DNA of 64,000 nt from Azospirillum soli (GCF_017876165.1 NZ_JAGINQ010000003.1:62001-126000), one strand, 5' to 3'; shown: positions 23,143-33,134, numbered from the stretch's first letter. The notes: generated by a model not told the origin, from the sequence alone. Program-made: numbers and translations.

Positions 23143-25212
23143 TCAGTCGAGCAGCAGGCCGGGCAGCGCCACGCCGACACCGCGCGCGTAAGCGCGGGCG
23201 GCGGCGGAGGTCCGGGCTTCGTTGGCTTGGTTGCGGGCGAGCTGGCCGCGCAGGGCATCGACCACGGCGGCGTTACCGGCGGGCGTGGTGTCATAGAGCA
23301 GCCCCGCAAGGCTGTTCGCCGTTGAGGGATTCAGGCCGGACGCCCGGCGCGCCGCCGCCTGCACGGCGTTGATGCCGGCGCCCCGGACATCGCCGCGCAG
23401 CAGGTTGCCGAGAATGGACGTGTCCACCTGCATGTCCGCGAGGTCGGCCTGCATCGGCGCGGTGCGCGAGCCGGTGCGGATGGCGTTGCGGACCTCGGTC
23501 ATGTCCTTCTCAGCCTTCACGCGCGCCAGCAGCGCTTCGGCCTCGTCCTTGCCGAGGGCGGCGGCCAGCTTCTCGTTCAGCCCCTCTCCGGAGACGCGCA
23601 GCGCGGCGTTCTGCCCCGGCTGCGCAGTGTCGCGATAGAGCCGGTCGCGCAGGGCCTGCGCCACGCCGATGCGGTAGAACTCGCGGTCGCCCTCCGGCAG
23701 GCCGCCCACCAGCTTGCGGATGTCCGCGGCGTCCATCGCCACGAAGTCGCGGCCCTTGGTCATGGCGTCGCGGGCCTGCGTCGGCCCCGCCCAGGCGCGG
23801 CGCGCGGCGGCGTAGTGGGGATTGGCGCCGTCCAGTTCGGACAGGAAGGCGCGGCGCACCGCGTCGATGGCCCGGCCCTTCTCGTCCAGGGCCAGCCGGC
23901 CGGTGGTGCGGTCCCGGTAGCCCTCCAGGATGTTGTCCAGGCCCTTCTTGATGACGTTCAGCGTGCGCATGTTCGGCACGCCGGAGAGGAGAGGATCGCC
24001 GGCCTCGTTGAAGCCGGTCACCGCGAGGTCGGTCGGGTTGAACGGCTTGTTCGCCGCCAACGACTCCAGGCGCTGAATGGCGATGCCCTCCTTCAGCCCG
24101 CCCCGCACCACCGGGTCGTCGAGGAACCGCTGCAGGCGCTCCGACCACACCGGGGAGACCGACAGGGCCTTGTCGTAGAGCGGGGCGGATTCGGCCGCGC
24201 GCCGCTGGATCAGGGCATCGGCCGACGCGAAGAAGTCACCCGGCGCCACGCCCGCGCGCACGTCCTCCGCGAGCCGGCCGACCTGCCCCGCCTGCCGCGT
24301 CTCGAACACGTCGCGGGCCTTCTGGCGGGCGGTGCCGGGGACGTTCGCCGCGACCCGCGCCAGCCCCAGCGTGTTCTCCCCGCCGACATCGGCCAGGGTC
24401 AACGGCTTTTCGGTGGCGGACAGGCGCGCGGCGACATCGTCCACGGTGGAACCGTCCCGCGCGAGCGCCTGGAGCACCTTGTTGCGCGCCGCCGCGTCGG
24501 CATCGCGCAGCCCCAGCGCGGAGCCGACGGCGCCCAGCGTCCGGCCGCCCAGGCTGAGCGCCGCCGGCAGCGCGACGCCCATGACGCCGCCCAAAGCAGC
24601 GCCCTCGGCGGCCTTGGTCAGACGGTCGCCCGCCCCACCCTCGGCGTTGCCGAACCCCGACACGGCGCCCATGCCCGCGCCGACCTTTGCCAGATCGGCC
24701 ACAGCCGCCGCGCCGGTCTTGGCCGCCGGAAGCGCCAGTTCCGTTCCCGCGCGAAAGGCGTTCGCCGCCCCGGCCGGGGCGGCAACCAGCCCACCGAGCG
24801 CCTGCGCGCCGAAGGAGGCGACGGGATGCGCCTTCTCCGTGGCCTTCAGGTCGGCCCGTTCAGCGGCCAGCCGGTCGGTGTAGAGCTTGTTGAGGTCGCT
24901 CTGCCCGTCCTCCAGCCCGACCGCCTTGAGTGCGTCGGACACCGGCGTCTTGCCGGTCACGACGTCTCCGACCCAGCGGGAGAACGCCCGGCTGCCGGCG
25001 TTGACCTCGTCGCCCAGGCCCATGGTCGCCCCCTGGAACACCTGCCCGCCCAGGCCGGCGGAGAGCGTCCGCCCGGTGGGCTTGGCGTCGGTCGCGGTCT
25101 TGGGGAAGCCGCCCGCGACGAGTTGCTTGACGGTCCCGGCGATGACCGCCTCGGAGGTGCCGTCGGGGAACTCCAGGACGGTACCGTCGTGGAGCTGGGC
25201 GCGCACGGTCAT
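23143..25212 (-). CDS. Large internal virion / ejection protein
   Basis: This 689-residue protein starts at the ATG at 25212, which overlaps the upstream stop (ATGA). The frame is open further upstream, but that part is the shadow of the transglycosylase gene. The N-terminus (VRAQLHDGTVLEFPDGTSEA) is a motif common in phage internal proteins. A long Ala/Gly-rich segment (residues 90-230) could insert into membranes, followed by helical repeats. Together with the 25209 and 26911 genes it probably forms the set of proteins ejected with DNA in podoviruses. Confidence 0.65.
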   Translation of the reverse strand: MTVRAQLHDGTVLEFPDGTSEAVIAGTVKQLVAGGFPKTATDAKPTGRTLSAGLGGQVFQGATMGLGDEVNAGSRAFSRWVGDVVTGKTPVSDALKAVGLEDGQSDLNKLYTDRLAAERADLKATEKAHPVASFGAQALGGLVAAPAGAANAFRAGTELALPAAKTGAAAVADLAKVGAGMGAVSGFGNAEGGAGDRLTKAAEGAALGGVMGVALPAALSLGGRTLGAVGSALGLRDADAAARNKVLQALARDGSTVDDVAARLSATEKPLTLADVGGENTLGLARVAANVPGTARQKARDVFETRQAGQVGRLAEDVRAGVAPGDFFASADALIQRRAAESAPLYDKALSVSPVWSERLQRFLDDPVVRGGLKEGIAIQRLESLAANKPFNPTDLAVTGFNEAGDPLLSGVPNMRTLNVIKKGLDNILEGYRDRTTGRLALDEKGRAIDAVRRAFLSELDGANPHYAAARRAWAGPTQARDAMTKGRDFVAMDAADIRKLVGGLPEGDREFYRIGVAQALRDRLYRDTAQPGQNAALRVSGEGLNEKLAAALGKDEAEALLARVKAEKDMTEVRNAIRTGSRTAPMQADLADMQVDTSILGNLLRGDVRGAGINAVQAAARRASGLNPSTANSLAGLLYDTTPAGNAAVVDALRGQLARNQANEARTSAAARAYARGVGVALPGLLLD

Positions 25213-26906
25213 CGGATCAGGTTCCCTTGGGCGTCGAAGCGCAGGACGGTGCCGCCGGACGCCGGGGCGGACCCCTCGCTCTGGGGTTCCTGCTGTTTCG
25301 GATGGAAGAAGTCCCGCCAATCCTTGCGGTTGGCGTTCAGGGCGAAGTCCTTGCCCTTCGGGTCGAAGATCGGGTTGGCCTCCAGGTAGCGCCGCCACGC
25401 CCGGTCGGCGCCCTGGAGATGGCCGTTGGCGTCGAAGTAGGCGCGCTCGAAGGCGCCGCGATCCAGCGTCAGCTTGGCCGCCGCCAGCCCGGCGTTCGCG
25501 ATGGCCTCGTTGGCCTCCTTCGGCTTGTCGATGCCCACCGTCGCCCGCTCGAACTGCTTGGCGTCGAAGTCGGAGGTCGCGCCGGAGCCGGGCGCCCGCA
25601 TCTGCGGCGCGATGCGGGCGGTGATCGCGCGCATCTCCGCCACGTCGCTGTCCAGCGCGCCGGCCACCGCCCCGGCGCCGGGAAGGCTGTAGACGCCGCC
25701 GCTGCCCACCTTGCCGTTCAGCTCCTTGAAGCGCTCCATGTCGGCGATGCGCTGCCGGGCCTGCGCCTCCTGGTCTCCCAGTTCCGCCCAGCGCTTCTCC
25801 GCCGCCTTGGTGTAGGCCAGCTTCAGGTTCTCCTTGCCCTTCGCCGACAGGCGCGGGTCGGCGAAGGGGTCGGCGTCGGCCAGCGGAACGCCCAGCGACG
25901 CGGCCAGGGCCGAACGGTCGGAGGCCGCGTTGCCGGGCTCCTCCCCGAACCCGCCGAGGTATTTCTGGCGCAAGTACTTCTGGCCGTCCGGCGACTGCGG
26001 GTCGATCCCGGCCGCGCGCAGGGCCTTGATGATGTCCGGCTCCGTCTCCTTGCTGGCGTTCATCTCCTGGATGCGCAACGCGTCCCGGCGGTACTGCTGA
26101 TCGGCCGCATCGTTGCGCGTCAGCCGCTCGAACTGCAGCCGGCGCCAATCGCGGTCGGCGGCGTCGTTGCGGTCTTGGCGCGCCAACTGGCGCTGCTGCA
26201 TGGCGCGCTGCTGGGCACCCGAGGCAACCTGCGTCATGCCTTGCAGGCCGGCGGACAGGCCTTCGCCCCAGTTGCGCCCGCCGAGCAGGCCTGAAGCGAG
26301 CGCGAGGAGCGCCTGCCCCTGCGCCACGCCGTCGCCCAGCAAACCGCCCATGATCGGATTGCCCGACTCTGGGGCCGGGGGGATCTGCATCGCCATCTTG
26401 GGGGCCTCCATGCTCTGGGTGCTGGTCGTGGTCATGGTCTGCGCGGGCTTGGGGGCGGCCACCTCCACCGGCGGGGCCTGCGATGGATCGAGCAGGCCGA
26501 ACGTGGCCGCGCGCTGGAGATAGCCCCGCGTCACGCCCGGCAGCGTGGAGGCGTCGCCGGTCGCGCGGAACTTGGCGCTGCCGCCGGGGCCGGCGTTGTA
26601 GGCCGCGAGCGTCTTCGCCCAATCGCCCCCGTTGGCCTTCAGCTGCTCGGACAGGTAGGCCGTGCCGGCGAGGATGTTGTTCTCCGGGTCGGACGCGTCG
26701 GCGCCCAGGCCGTGGCGCTTGGCGAGCGCGGCATAGGTCGGCGGCATGACCTGCATCAGGCCGTACTCGCCCGAGCCCCCACGCAACGCCGGATCGGCGC
26801 CATGGTTCTCCAGGGCCATGACGCCCCGGATCAGCCGGGGATCGACGCCGAACCGGGCCGACGCGGCGTTGATGAAGGGCTCGAACTGGCTGAAGGTCGG
26901 GATCAT
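25209..26906 (-). CDS. Virion protein with lytic transglycosylase domain
   Basis: This 565-residue protein has an SLT-type transglycosylase domain at residues 5-130 (IRGVMALENHGADPALRGGS; catalytic Glu in ALEN, then GEYGLMQVMPPTY and AAYNAGPGG). The remainder is a long helical, Gln/Arg-rich region. Such proteins open peptidoglycan during DNA entry. It is coupled to the large internal protein by a 4-bp overlap. Confidence 0.85.
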   Translation of the reverse strand: MIPTFSQFEPFINAASARFGVDPRLIRGVMALENHGADPALRGGSGEYGLMQVMPPTYAALAKRHGLGADASDPENNILAGTAYLSEQLKANGGDWAKTLAAYNAGPGGSAKFRATGDASTLPGVTRGYLQRAATFGLLDPSQAPPVEVAAPKPAQTMTTTSTQSMEAPKMAMQIPPAPESGNPIMGGLLGDGVAQGQALLALASGLLGGRNWGEGLSAGLQGMTQVASGAQQRAMQQRQLARQDRNDAADRDWRRLQFERLTRNDAADQQYRRDALRIQEMNASKETEPDIIKALRAAGIDPQSPDGQKYLRQKYLGGFGEEPGNAASDRSALAASLGVPLADADPFADPRLSAKGKENLKLAYTKAAEKRWAELGDQEAQARQRIADMERFKELNGKVGSGGVYSLPGAGAVAGALDSDVAEMRAITARIAPQMRAPGSGATSDFDAKQFERATVGIDKPKEANEAIANAGLAAAKLTLDRGAFERAYFDANGHLQGADRAWRRYLEANPIFDPKGKDFALNANRKDWRDFFHPKQQEPQSEGSAPASGGTVLRFDAQGNLIR

Positions 26907-26910
26907 GGCG

Positions 26911-28041
26911 TCACGCGATCATCGTGCCGATGTTGGCCGTGGAGTCGATGATCGGCGCCGTCACCGTTCCAGCCCCGCCGCCGAGCGAGCCCAGCAGGCC
27001 CGTCGCGCCAAATAGCGGGCGCCCCGTCAGCATCGAGTAGGTGCCGCCGATGCCGGCTATCGTGCCGAGCCCAGTCTGCAGGAAGCCAGGACCAGGCGCC
27101 GTCGTGGTCGAGGTGCCGCCCATGCTCATGCCGGGGTTCAGGAAGGCGTTGCGCTGCTGGAGCTGCTGCAGCGCGTAGTCGCGCTGCCGCTGGAAATCCT
27201 GGTAGGCCAGATCGAGGTTCGCCTGATTCATCGCCTGTTGCTGCCCGCCGATGCCGGACAGCGCGGCAGCGTTCGTCAGCGCGCGGCTGTTCACCGCCTG
27301 CGCGCTTTCCCGCAGCCGGTCCGACGCCCCGAGACGAAGCTGCATCCCCTGCAGTCCGGCCGACTGGTTGGCGAGGTCCGCCTGCTGGCGGAGGCTGGCG
27401 TTCTGGCTGGCCGTGTTCCAGTCCATCTGCTGATTCATGCCGGCGGCCTGGAGAGCGCGGTTCTGGTCGAGCCCGATGGCGCTCTGCGCCTGCGCGAAGT
27501 TCTGATTGTTGAGCTGCGCCGTGCTGCGCGCCACCGTGTCCATGAAGTTGCGGTTATTCTCCGCGTTCAGGATGGCTTGGCGGCTGCCCCCGAAAGCGCC
27601 GGCCGCCGCGGCGCGGGCGTTGGTCTGGTTCTGCAGAATGTCGTTCTGCCGGCCCAGTTCCGCGTTCGTCGTGTCGATCACGGCGCCGGTGTACGGGCTC
27701 ATGTAGGCGGACAGGTTGGCGTCGGTGAACTTGCCGGCGGTCACGTCGCGGATGTCGCCCCGGCCGATCTGCGCCGCCGTGATCTGCTGCGGGTTGTAGG
27801 CGGCCACGTTCTCCGCCGCGCCATGGCCCATGCCGAGTTGCGGGCCGGTCACCTGCCGGCGCAGCATGTCGCGCGCCGCGACCTGATCGGGTGTCCAGTC
27901 GGCGATGCGCGGGCCGGTGTAGGGCTGGTAGGCCTGATCGGTGACCGTGTTGGCGGTGTTCAGGTTCGCCGTGTGCTGGTTCTGGATGTAAGCCGGGACT
28001 GACTGCTGCTGCACAGTCTGCTGTTCTTCGCCGCCACCCAT
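26911..28041 (-). CDS. Gln/Asn-rich internal virion protein
   Basis: This 376-residue protein is rich in Gln, Asn and Ala (AGAFGGSRQAILNAENNRNF, LNNQNFAQAQSAIGLDQNRA) with predicted long helices and a hydrophobic Gly-rich C-terminus. Proteins of this composition lie between nozzle and transglycosylase genes in many short-tailed phages and are probably ejected. No catalytic motif is seen. Confidence 0.65.
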   Translation of the reverse strand: MGGGEEQQTVQQQSVPAYIQNQHTANLNTANTVTDQAYQPYTGPRIADWTPDQVAARDMLRRQVTGPQLGMGHGAAENVAAYNPQQITAAQIGRGDIRDVTAGKFTDANLSAYMSPYTGAVIDTTNAELGRQNDILQNQTNARAAAAGAFGGSRQAILNAENNRNFMDTVARSTAQLNNQNFAQAQSAIGLDQNRALQAAGMNQQMDWNTASQNASLRQQADLANQSAGLQGMQLRLGASDRLRESAQAVNSRALTNAAALSGIGGQQQAMNQANLDLAYQDFQRQRDYALQQLQQRNAFLNPGMSMGGTSTTTAPGPGFLQTGLGTIAGIGGTYSMLTGRPLFGATGLLGSLGGGAGTVTAPIIDSTANIGTMIA

Positions 28042-28120
28042 GGCACTCTCCGTCTACGGGACAAGGCCGGCGTCATCCGACGCGAGCCAAGTAATTGTTA
28101 CCACAACCGCCGTTCGACCG

Positions 28121-28459
28121 CTATAGAACGCGCCAGCCGAAGGTGCGGGCCTCGTAGCCCCGGCCCTTCATGACGCGCCGCCAGCCGGGCCGGCCGAATC
28201 CTTCGATCCTCTGGCAGCCCATTTGCTTGCCCCAGGCAGCGGCGACCTCTTCCATTTCCAGCACCTCGGCCATGTCGCCCGCAGCGGCGAACACGCGGAC
28301 GGCCTTCAGGCGCGGATACTGGACCACCTCCGTCACCATGACCGACCGCTGGCCGCGCCAGAGCTGCATCCGCCCGGCCTCGATGGCTTCCCACACGTCG
28401 TCAACGGTGTGGGTGCCGCCGCCGTGCTCCAGGGCCTTGGCGAGCAGATCGTCGATCAT
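28121..28459 (-). CDS. GNAT-like phage protein
   Basis: The protein is 112 residues from the ATG at 28459, which overlaps the upstream stop (ATGA). The pattern W-x-x-I-x-x-G-x-x-Q-L-W near the start and GCQRIEGFGRPGWRRVMKGR-GYE near the end are typical of a small GNAT-fold family found in podovirus structural operons. The acetyl-CoA loop is not clear, so it may be a structural derivative. Confidence 0.6.
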   Translation of the reverse strand: MIDDLLAKALEHGGGTHTVDDVWEAIEAGRMQLWRGQRSVMVTEVVQYPRLKAVRVFAAAGDMAEVLEMEEVAAAWGKQMGCQRIEGFGRPGWRRVMKGRGYEARTFGWRVL

Positions 28460-29964
28460 CGCCGCGCCCCCGTGGCCTGCATCTCGACGCGCATGTCGCC
28501 CAGCCGCCAGAAGGACGGCGCTGAGTTGCTTTCCAGCCGGAACGCGATCTGCCGGCCGGTCACGCGGCAATCAACCTTCTGCGTGGTCGAGGCGATGGTG
28601 TAGGGGCCGCTCGTCGTCTCCGAGCCCTGCGGCCACGGGCGCGACACCAGCGACACGTCCACGCCGCCGACGAGCCCCTTGAAGTCGGGCACGATGCGCT
28701 TGACGTGCATCAGCGTGTCGCCGTCGCCGATGTCCACGAACCCGCTCTCCAGACTGGCGGCTATGGCCCCGCCGTTGGCCGACTGGCCGCGCTCGTGGAA
28801 GTACACTGAGCCGTCGAGGTCGATGGCAATTGGTGACGGCAACGCGCCAGCGTCTGCCCAGGCCGTGCGCATCCAGGTGCCGATGCTCCATAGCCCCTCC
28901 GCGTAGTTGTAGGCGACGTAGCGGCTCACCTCGTTGCCGTCGCGGCGGTCCGGGTAAAACCACCAGACCTCATTGGCGACGGAGTTCACGCCCGCATAGA
29001 CCTTGTCGGCCTGCACGAACGACAGGTTGTCGAACACATGGCGCCGCACCGGGCACGGCAGCACCTGAGGGGCGCCGCCCTGGTAGACGTAGAACTGCCC
29101 GCTGTTGCTCATCCAGAAGGCCGCGCCGTCCTTCATGGCGACGGCGTTCGGCCCGATCAGCCCGCACTTGCTGCCCAGCGCCTGGAAGGTGAAGACGAAC
29201 GACGGGTCGAAGCGCATGCTGTGCAGGCCGTCGTCGGTGAAGATCAGGTTTTCCCCGCGCCCGACCAGCCCGCGCACGATGCGCCCGCCGCCGGCCAGCG
29301 GCTGTTCACCCGCCTGATTGGTGGCGCTGCTGGTCCAGACGGTGTTGTTCTCCTGATCGGACCACCGGACCAGCATCGGATTGAACGTGCCGGTGCCCTC
29401 CTCCGTCGTCCCGCACAGCACCAGATGACGCTGCGGCGTGACGAACAGGCAGGTGGCCTGCGTCGGGGCGTTTGTCACCAGCGCGGCCGGGGTGCCGGTG
29501 TTGCCGGTCCACTGGTAGACGCCGCCGCCCCTCGGGTTGCCGACGAGGTATTCTCCCCAGTTGTCGAGGCTCCAGGTGCGCGGGAAGTATTCGACGCTCG
29601 ATGCCGTGCCATAGGTTCCGGTGTTCCACGTGCCGGTGCCGTAGCCCTGCCCGCCGGTGCCGTCCACGTTGCCCGCCGCGAGCGCCGGCGGGGTGATGTC
29701 GTACAGCCCGCCGCCGACGTAGACGTGCAGCTTGGAATGGGTGCCGATCCCGACGTGTGGCGCGCCACTGTTGTCGGACCAGACGTGCAGTCCCCGGCAG
29801 ACGCCCGTAACCTTGGACGTGATGGCCGCTTCCCAGCCGCCCACCACCTCGGGACGCCCGTCGCGGAAACGCACCTTGTCGGCCGCCGTGTAGCGCCCTT
29901 CGGCTGCGGTCGGCGTCTCGTCGGTCACGATGCCGGGAGCGATGGTCAGGCTGGTCAGGGGCAT
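28456..29964 (-). CDS. Tail nozzle / tubular protein B-like
   Basis: This 502-residue beta-rich protein starts with the typical motif VRFRDGRPEVVGGWE and has repeated W-x(n)-G-N/D beta-propeller-like segments (LHVWSDNSGAPHVGIGTHSK, VWWFYPDRRDGNEVSRYVAY). This family forms the distal tube of short-tailed phages (T7 gp12 / P22 gp10-like). The position downstream of the fibres and adaptor agrees. Confidence 0.75.
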   Translation of the reverse strand: MPLTSLTIAPGIVTDETPTAAEGRYTAADKVRFRDGRPEVVGGWEAAITSKVTGVCRGLHVWSDNSGAPHVGIGTHSKLHVYVGGGLYDITPPALAAGNVDGTGGQGYGTGTWNTGTYGTASSVEYFPRTWSLDNWGEYLVGNPRGGGVYQWTGNTGTPAALVTNAPTQATCLFVTPQRHLVLCGTTEEGTGTFNPMLVRWSDQENNTVWTSSATNQAGEQPLAGGGRIVRGLVGRGENLIFTDDGLHSMRFDPSFVFTFQALGSKCGLIGPNAVAMKDGAAFWMSNSGQFYVYQGGAPQVLPCPVRRHVFDNLSFVQADKVYAGVNSVANEVWWFYPDRRDGNEVSRYVAYNYAEGLWSIGTWMRTAWADAGALPSPIAIDLDGSVYFHERGQSANGGAIAASLESGFVDIGDGDTLMHVKRIVPDFKGLVGGVDVSLVSRPWPQGSETTSGPYTIASTTQKVDCRVTGRQIAFRLESNSAPSFWRLGDMRVEMQATGARR

Positions 29965-29968
29965 TGGA

Positions 29969-30739
29969 TCACCTCCGCACTCGGACGACCGTCAGGATGA
30001 TGGCCCCGTTTGCCCCGGCGCCGCCGACTGCGGTCGTTTGCCCGGCGCCGCCACCGCCCGCCCCATACCCGGAGCCGCCTGCATCGGCGGGCAGGGACCC
30101 TGTCGAGTTCGCGCCGCGCCCGCCTTGGCTGAGATACGGGGTGGTGATGAGCCCGCCCGCGCCCCCCGTCGATCCGCTGGAATCACCGCCCGCCGTACCG
30201 GCCCCGCTCGGGGTGCCACAAGTGCCGCCACCAGAGCCGGCGTTGGAGCCGGTTGTTGACCCTTTGGCACCACCATCGCCCCCGAGAGTGTGGATGTCGC
30301 CGCCCGTGCCCAGCGAGCCGCAAGGCGCGGTGATCGACCACGCCCCGAGGGTTAGCGATGTGGTGCCGCCAAGGTTGCTTATTCCGCCAGGCGCCCCGCC
30401 GCTGTAGATCGGGGCGCCGCCTTGGCCGATGGTCGCTGAGAATGCCGTCCCCGGCAGCAGCAGCACCGTTCCCGTTTTGCGCGCGAATGATCCGCCCTTG
30501 CCGCCCGCACCGCCTTGTGCGCCGGTGAAGTCGTCTCGCCCCCACCCACTTTCGCCGCCGCCGATCAAATCGGCCTGCGTGACCGCAACGACATCAGACG
30601 GCAGCGAGTTGGTTGAGGCCGTGATGACGATGGTGTCGGTGTAGAGGGTGATCGGGCCGCCACCGGCCTGTTTTGTCGCCGCCGCGAGCCCCAGCAAATG
30701 CGGGGCGCGCGGCAGGCCGGTTAGGAAATCGCGCGGCAT
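29969..30739 (-). CDS. Gly-rich tail fibre-like protein
   Basis: This 256-residue protein is dominated by Gly-rich stretches (GAQGGAGGKGGSFARKTGT, GGDGGAKGSTTGSNAGSGGG) like the Gly-rich tips of phage adhesins. Its start overlaps the upstream stop (TGATG). It probably forms part of a fibre or spike recognising the host surface. Confidence 0.6.
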   Translation of the reverse strand: MPRDFLTGLPRAPHLLGLAAATKQAGGGPITLYTDTIVITASTNSLPSDVVAVTQADLIGGGESGWGRDDFTGAQGGAGGKGGSFARKTGTVLLLPGTAFSATIGQGGAPIYSGGAPGGISNLGGTTSLTLGAWSITAPCGSLGTGGDIHTLGGDGGAKGSTTGSNAGSGGGTCGTPSGAGTAGGDSSGSTGGAGGLITTPYLSQGGRGANSTGSLPADAGGSGYGAGGGGAGQTTAVGGAGANGAIILTVVRVRR

Positions 30740-31491
30740 CAGCGCAGCCCGGCTTCGGCCATCACGTCGATGCGCGCCGGCAGCGCGGAGGCGGCGGCGA
30801 CAAGCGCGACGATCAGAGCGTTGGTGGAGCCGAGTTCCCAGCCGGTGTCCGGCAGGCTGGCGGAGGCCGGGTCCTGCGTTCCGCCCATCAGCGCGACGGC
30901 GGGTGTGGCGTCGGCGTTGCCGGCGTTCGCGGCGATAGCGCGGCGGGTGCGCTGCGCCACGCGGAACAGGCGGGCACTGGAGGGCAAGGCGGCGTCGGCG
31001 GTGAACGGCGTACCGTTGACGGTCAGGGTCGTGGCGGCCACGGCGGTGATGACGGCGAGCGCCCCGGTGTTGGCCTGCGTGGCGCTGCCGACGTTCGGAG
31101 CCGCAGTCGGGCCGAACAGCATCAGCGCGTCACCGACACGCCAGCCGTCCGTGATGAACGATCCGTTCACGCGGGTGACGCTGCCCGTAGTCAAGGCGAG
31201 CGTGCCCGTGTTGGTCGTGTCCTGCGTGGTCAGGCATTCCCCGATGTAGATCAGCAGGCTCTTGGCGCTGCCGTCCGTGCTGGAGATGGAACCGCCGATC
31301 ACGCGGCAACCGCCCTGCCGGATGCGCTGCCGCACCGCGCTTTCGCCGGGGAGCGCCGTTTCGCCCGTGATGGCGGAGGCCACGCCCGGCGCTTGACAGT
31401 CCACCACAATCTTGGCGTTCGTGGAGTTCGTGACCGTCAGGCCGGCGGTGAACTGGCGGTATTCGAGGGGAACGTTCGCGTCGATAGCCAT
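30739..31491 (-). CDS. Hypothetical phage structural protein
   Basis: This 250-residue beta-rich protein (MAIDANVPLEYRQFTAGLTV ..., Thr/Ala/Val-rich) has no known motif. It lies between two fibre-like genes in the late operon, so a virion surface or fibre-attachment role is likely. Confidence 0.5.
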   Translation of the reverse strand: MAIDANVPLEYRQFTAGLTVTNSTNAKIVVDCQAPGVASAITGETALPGESAVRQRIRQGGCRVIGGSISSTDGSAKSLLIYIGECLTTQDTTNTGTLALTTGSVTRVNGSFITDGWRVGDALMLFGPTAAPNVGSATQANTGALAVITAVAATTLTVNGTPFTADAALPSSARLFRVAQRTRRAIAANAGNADATPAVALMGGTQDPASASLPDTGWELGSTNALIVALVAAASALPARIDVMAEAGLR

Positions 31492-31500
31492 GGTGAATCC

Positions 31501-32277
31501 TCAGAGCTTGGAGCCGGCGAAGGAGAGGGAGGCACGGCGCGCGGCGCGGTCGAGAGCGGACCGAATGCCAGAATGCGCGACCTTGGCGCGGAAATCGTCG
31601 TCTTCGACGTTCGCCAAGTCGGCGTCCGCAGCGTCGCCCCAAGATGCCGTCGTGCCGTCCGTCGTCAGGTACTTGCCCGCGTTTCCCGCCTGTCCGGGCA
31701 GGCTTCCAGCGAGCGCGGCGAACGCCTGCGTGTCCACATACTGCTTGGTCGCGGCGTGCCCGTTGGCGGTCGGCGTGGCGACGGACACCACGCCCGAGAA
31801 CGAGCCTGTTCCGGCGTTGGTGAGGTTCTGGCCGTTCATGTCCACGGCGGAGGTTGGCACTGGCACCTGATCGAGCCGGGGCGTCCCTCGATACACGTCC
31901 ACGCCGTCGCAATAGACGACCTGTGGACCGGGGCGCAGCGCGTAGCCGCTGCCGCCGCTGGTCTTGATGGTGAGCGTGAATCCGGCGCGCGTGGTGTCGT
32001 CCACGACGAGATACACCTTCTCGACGCTCGGGATCGTGACCGTGCTGTTCGCCGTCAGCGTGCCGGTGAGCACCAACACGGCGTTGCGCGCCTGATCGCT
32101 GGCGTAGTTGGTCGAGGTCAGGACCGTCACGACGCCGCCGATCGTGATCGGCTCGACGCCGCCTACCGCCTCGTCCAGCAGGTCGAGCGCCGTGTTCAGC
32201 CGGTCGCCCCAGGTGTTCAAGTTTTCGCCGGTGCCCTGCTTCTCAAGGCGCAGGCGAGTCGTTGCGCTGCTGGTCAT
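31501..32277 (-). CDS. Tail fibre / collar-like protein
   Basis: This 258-residue protein has an N-terminus (RLRLEKQGTGENLNTWGDRL, then NTALDLLDEA) that is a frequent opening of phage fibre proteins. It is followed by beta-repeat sequence and VDMNGQNLTNAGTG, the M-x-G-x-x-I/L-T-N-L motif typical of fibre shafts. Confidence 0.7.
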   Translation of the reverse strand: MTSSATTRLRLEKQGTGENLNTWGDRLNTALDLLDEAVGGVEPITIGGVVTVLTSTNYASDQARNAVLVLTGTLTANSTVTIPSVEKVYLVVDDTTRAGFTLTIKTSGGSGYALRPGPQVVYCDGVDVYRGTPRLDQVPVPTSAVDMNGQNLTNAGTGSFSGVVSVATPTANGHAATKQYVDTQAFAALAGSLPGQAGNAGKYLTTDGTTASWGDAADADLANVEDDDFRAKVAHSGIRSALDRAARRASLSFAGSKL

Positions 32278-32285
32278 GCGTCACC

Positions 32286-32516
32286 TCACGAAACGACAGC
32301 GCGGTCAGTGCAGCGCCGCCAGTCGGCCCCGTCGTTGAAGGCCAGCACCGCGCCGCCCGCCTCGTCTTTCACGAGGATCACGCGCGTCTGGCCGCCGGCC
32401 TTGGGGAGCCTGGTCTTGCTGTGCTCCGGGATGCCACGCAGCAGGGCCAACTCGTCGTTGACGCTGCGCACCAGCGCGTGCGCCCAAGCGGGGGCGTTGG
32501 CGTCCACCGTCACCAT
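32286..32516 (-). CDS. Small hypothetical phage protein
   Basis: The protein is 76 residues from the ATG at 32516, overlapping the end of the adaptor gene by 7 bp. The last part (ILVKDEAGGAVLAFNDGADW, then RRCTDRAVV) resembles short phage proteins located just before fibre genes. A longer in-frame start exists but runs through the adaptor gene in another frame. Confidence 0.6.
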   Translation of the reverse strand: MVTVDANAPAWAHALVRSVNDELALLRGIPEHSKTRLPKAGGQTRVILVKDEAGGAVLAFNDGADWRRCTDRAVVS

Positions 32517-33133
32517 TGCGTCTTGACCTGGATCGCGAGCGGGCCGGACGGCCACCGGGCGCGCTGGTCGGCCGTCTGCACCCGGCCTAAGGCGGCGTCG
32601 TAGAGTTGCCCCCAGACGGTGATGCGCTCGTCCTCCCGCAGGAAGGGCGAGGCCTCCAGCAGCGTGGCGTAGAGATAGAGGTCGGGGCACTCATCAAGTG
32701 CCCAATTCGTCGTGGCAGTGTCGGACAGCGCCGGGACCTTGGCGAGATAGGTCATCTCCACCGTATAGGCGGCGTCCGGCGTCGGGCCGAACTTGATGGT
32801 GCCGCCGATGATGGCGAAGTTGGCCGGCCGGCCGGTCGCCGCGCCGCCGTAGGTCGCGGACAGATCGGCGGGCGTCTTGAAGCCCAGCACGGCGTGCGGC
32901 GTCGTCTGGAGCACCACCCCGCGCGCATCCAGGTAATCGGCCGGCAGCGCAACGGTCGCGGTGCCGGCAATGGTCGTGAGGGTGGCCTGCGTCTCCATCT
33001 GCCGGGTGCGCAGGTCGCGGTTCAACCGTTTCTCCGCGAGGGCGATGAAGGTCGGGATTTGCGCCGTCAGGTCGGAGCGGTTCAGCCAGTCGGCGGCGGC
33101 GGCCTGGAGCCCGGCATAGTCGGTGATCGCCAC
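32510..33133 (-). CDS. Head-tail adaptor protein
   Basis: This 207-residue protein starts YAGLQAAAADWLNRSDLTAQ-IPTFIALAE and contains the pattern KRLNRDLRTRQMETQATLT plus ALPADYLDARGVVL, typical of the SU10/podovirus adaptor family that joins portal to nozzle. Confidence 0.75.
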   Translation of the reverse strand: MAITDYAGLQAAAADWLNRSDLTAQIPTFIALAEKRLNRDLRTRQMETQATLTTIAGTATVALPADYLDARGVVLQTTPHAVLGFKTPADLSATYGGAATGRPANFAIIGGTIKFGPTPDAAYTVEMTYLAKVPALSDTATTNWALDECPDLYLYATLLEASPFLREDERITVWGQLYDAALGRVQTADQRARWPSGPLAIQVKTQW

Positions 33134-33134
33134 A

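Noticed and set aside
23143..26622. Single 1159-residue reading of the internal protein gene
   Set aside because: The upstream part is the out-of-frame transglycosylase gene. The real start at 25212 overlaps its stop.
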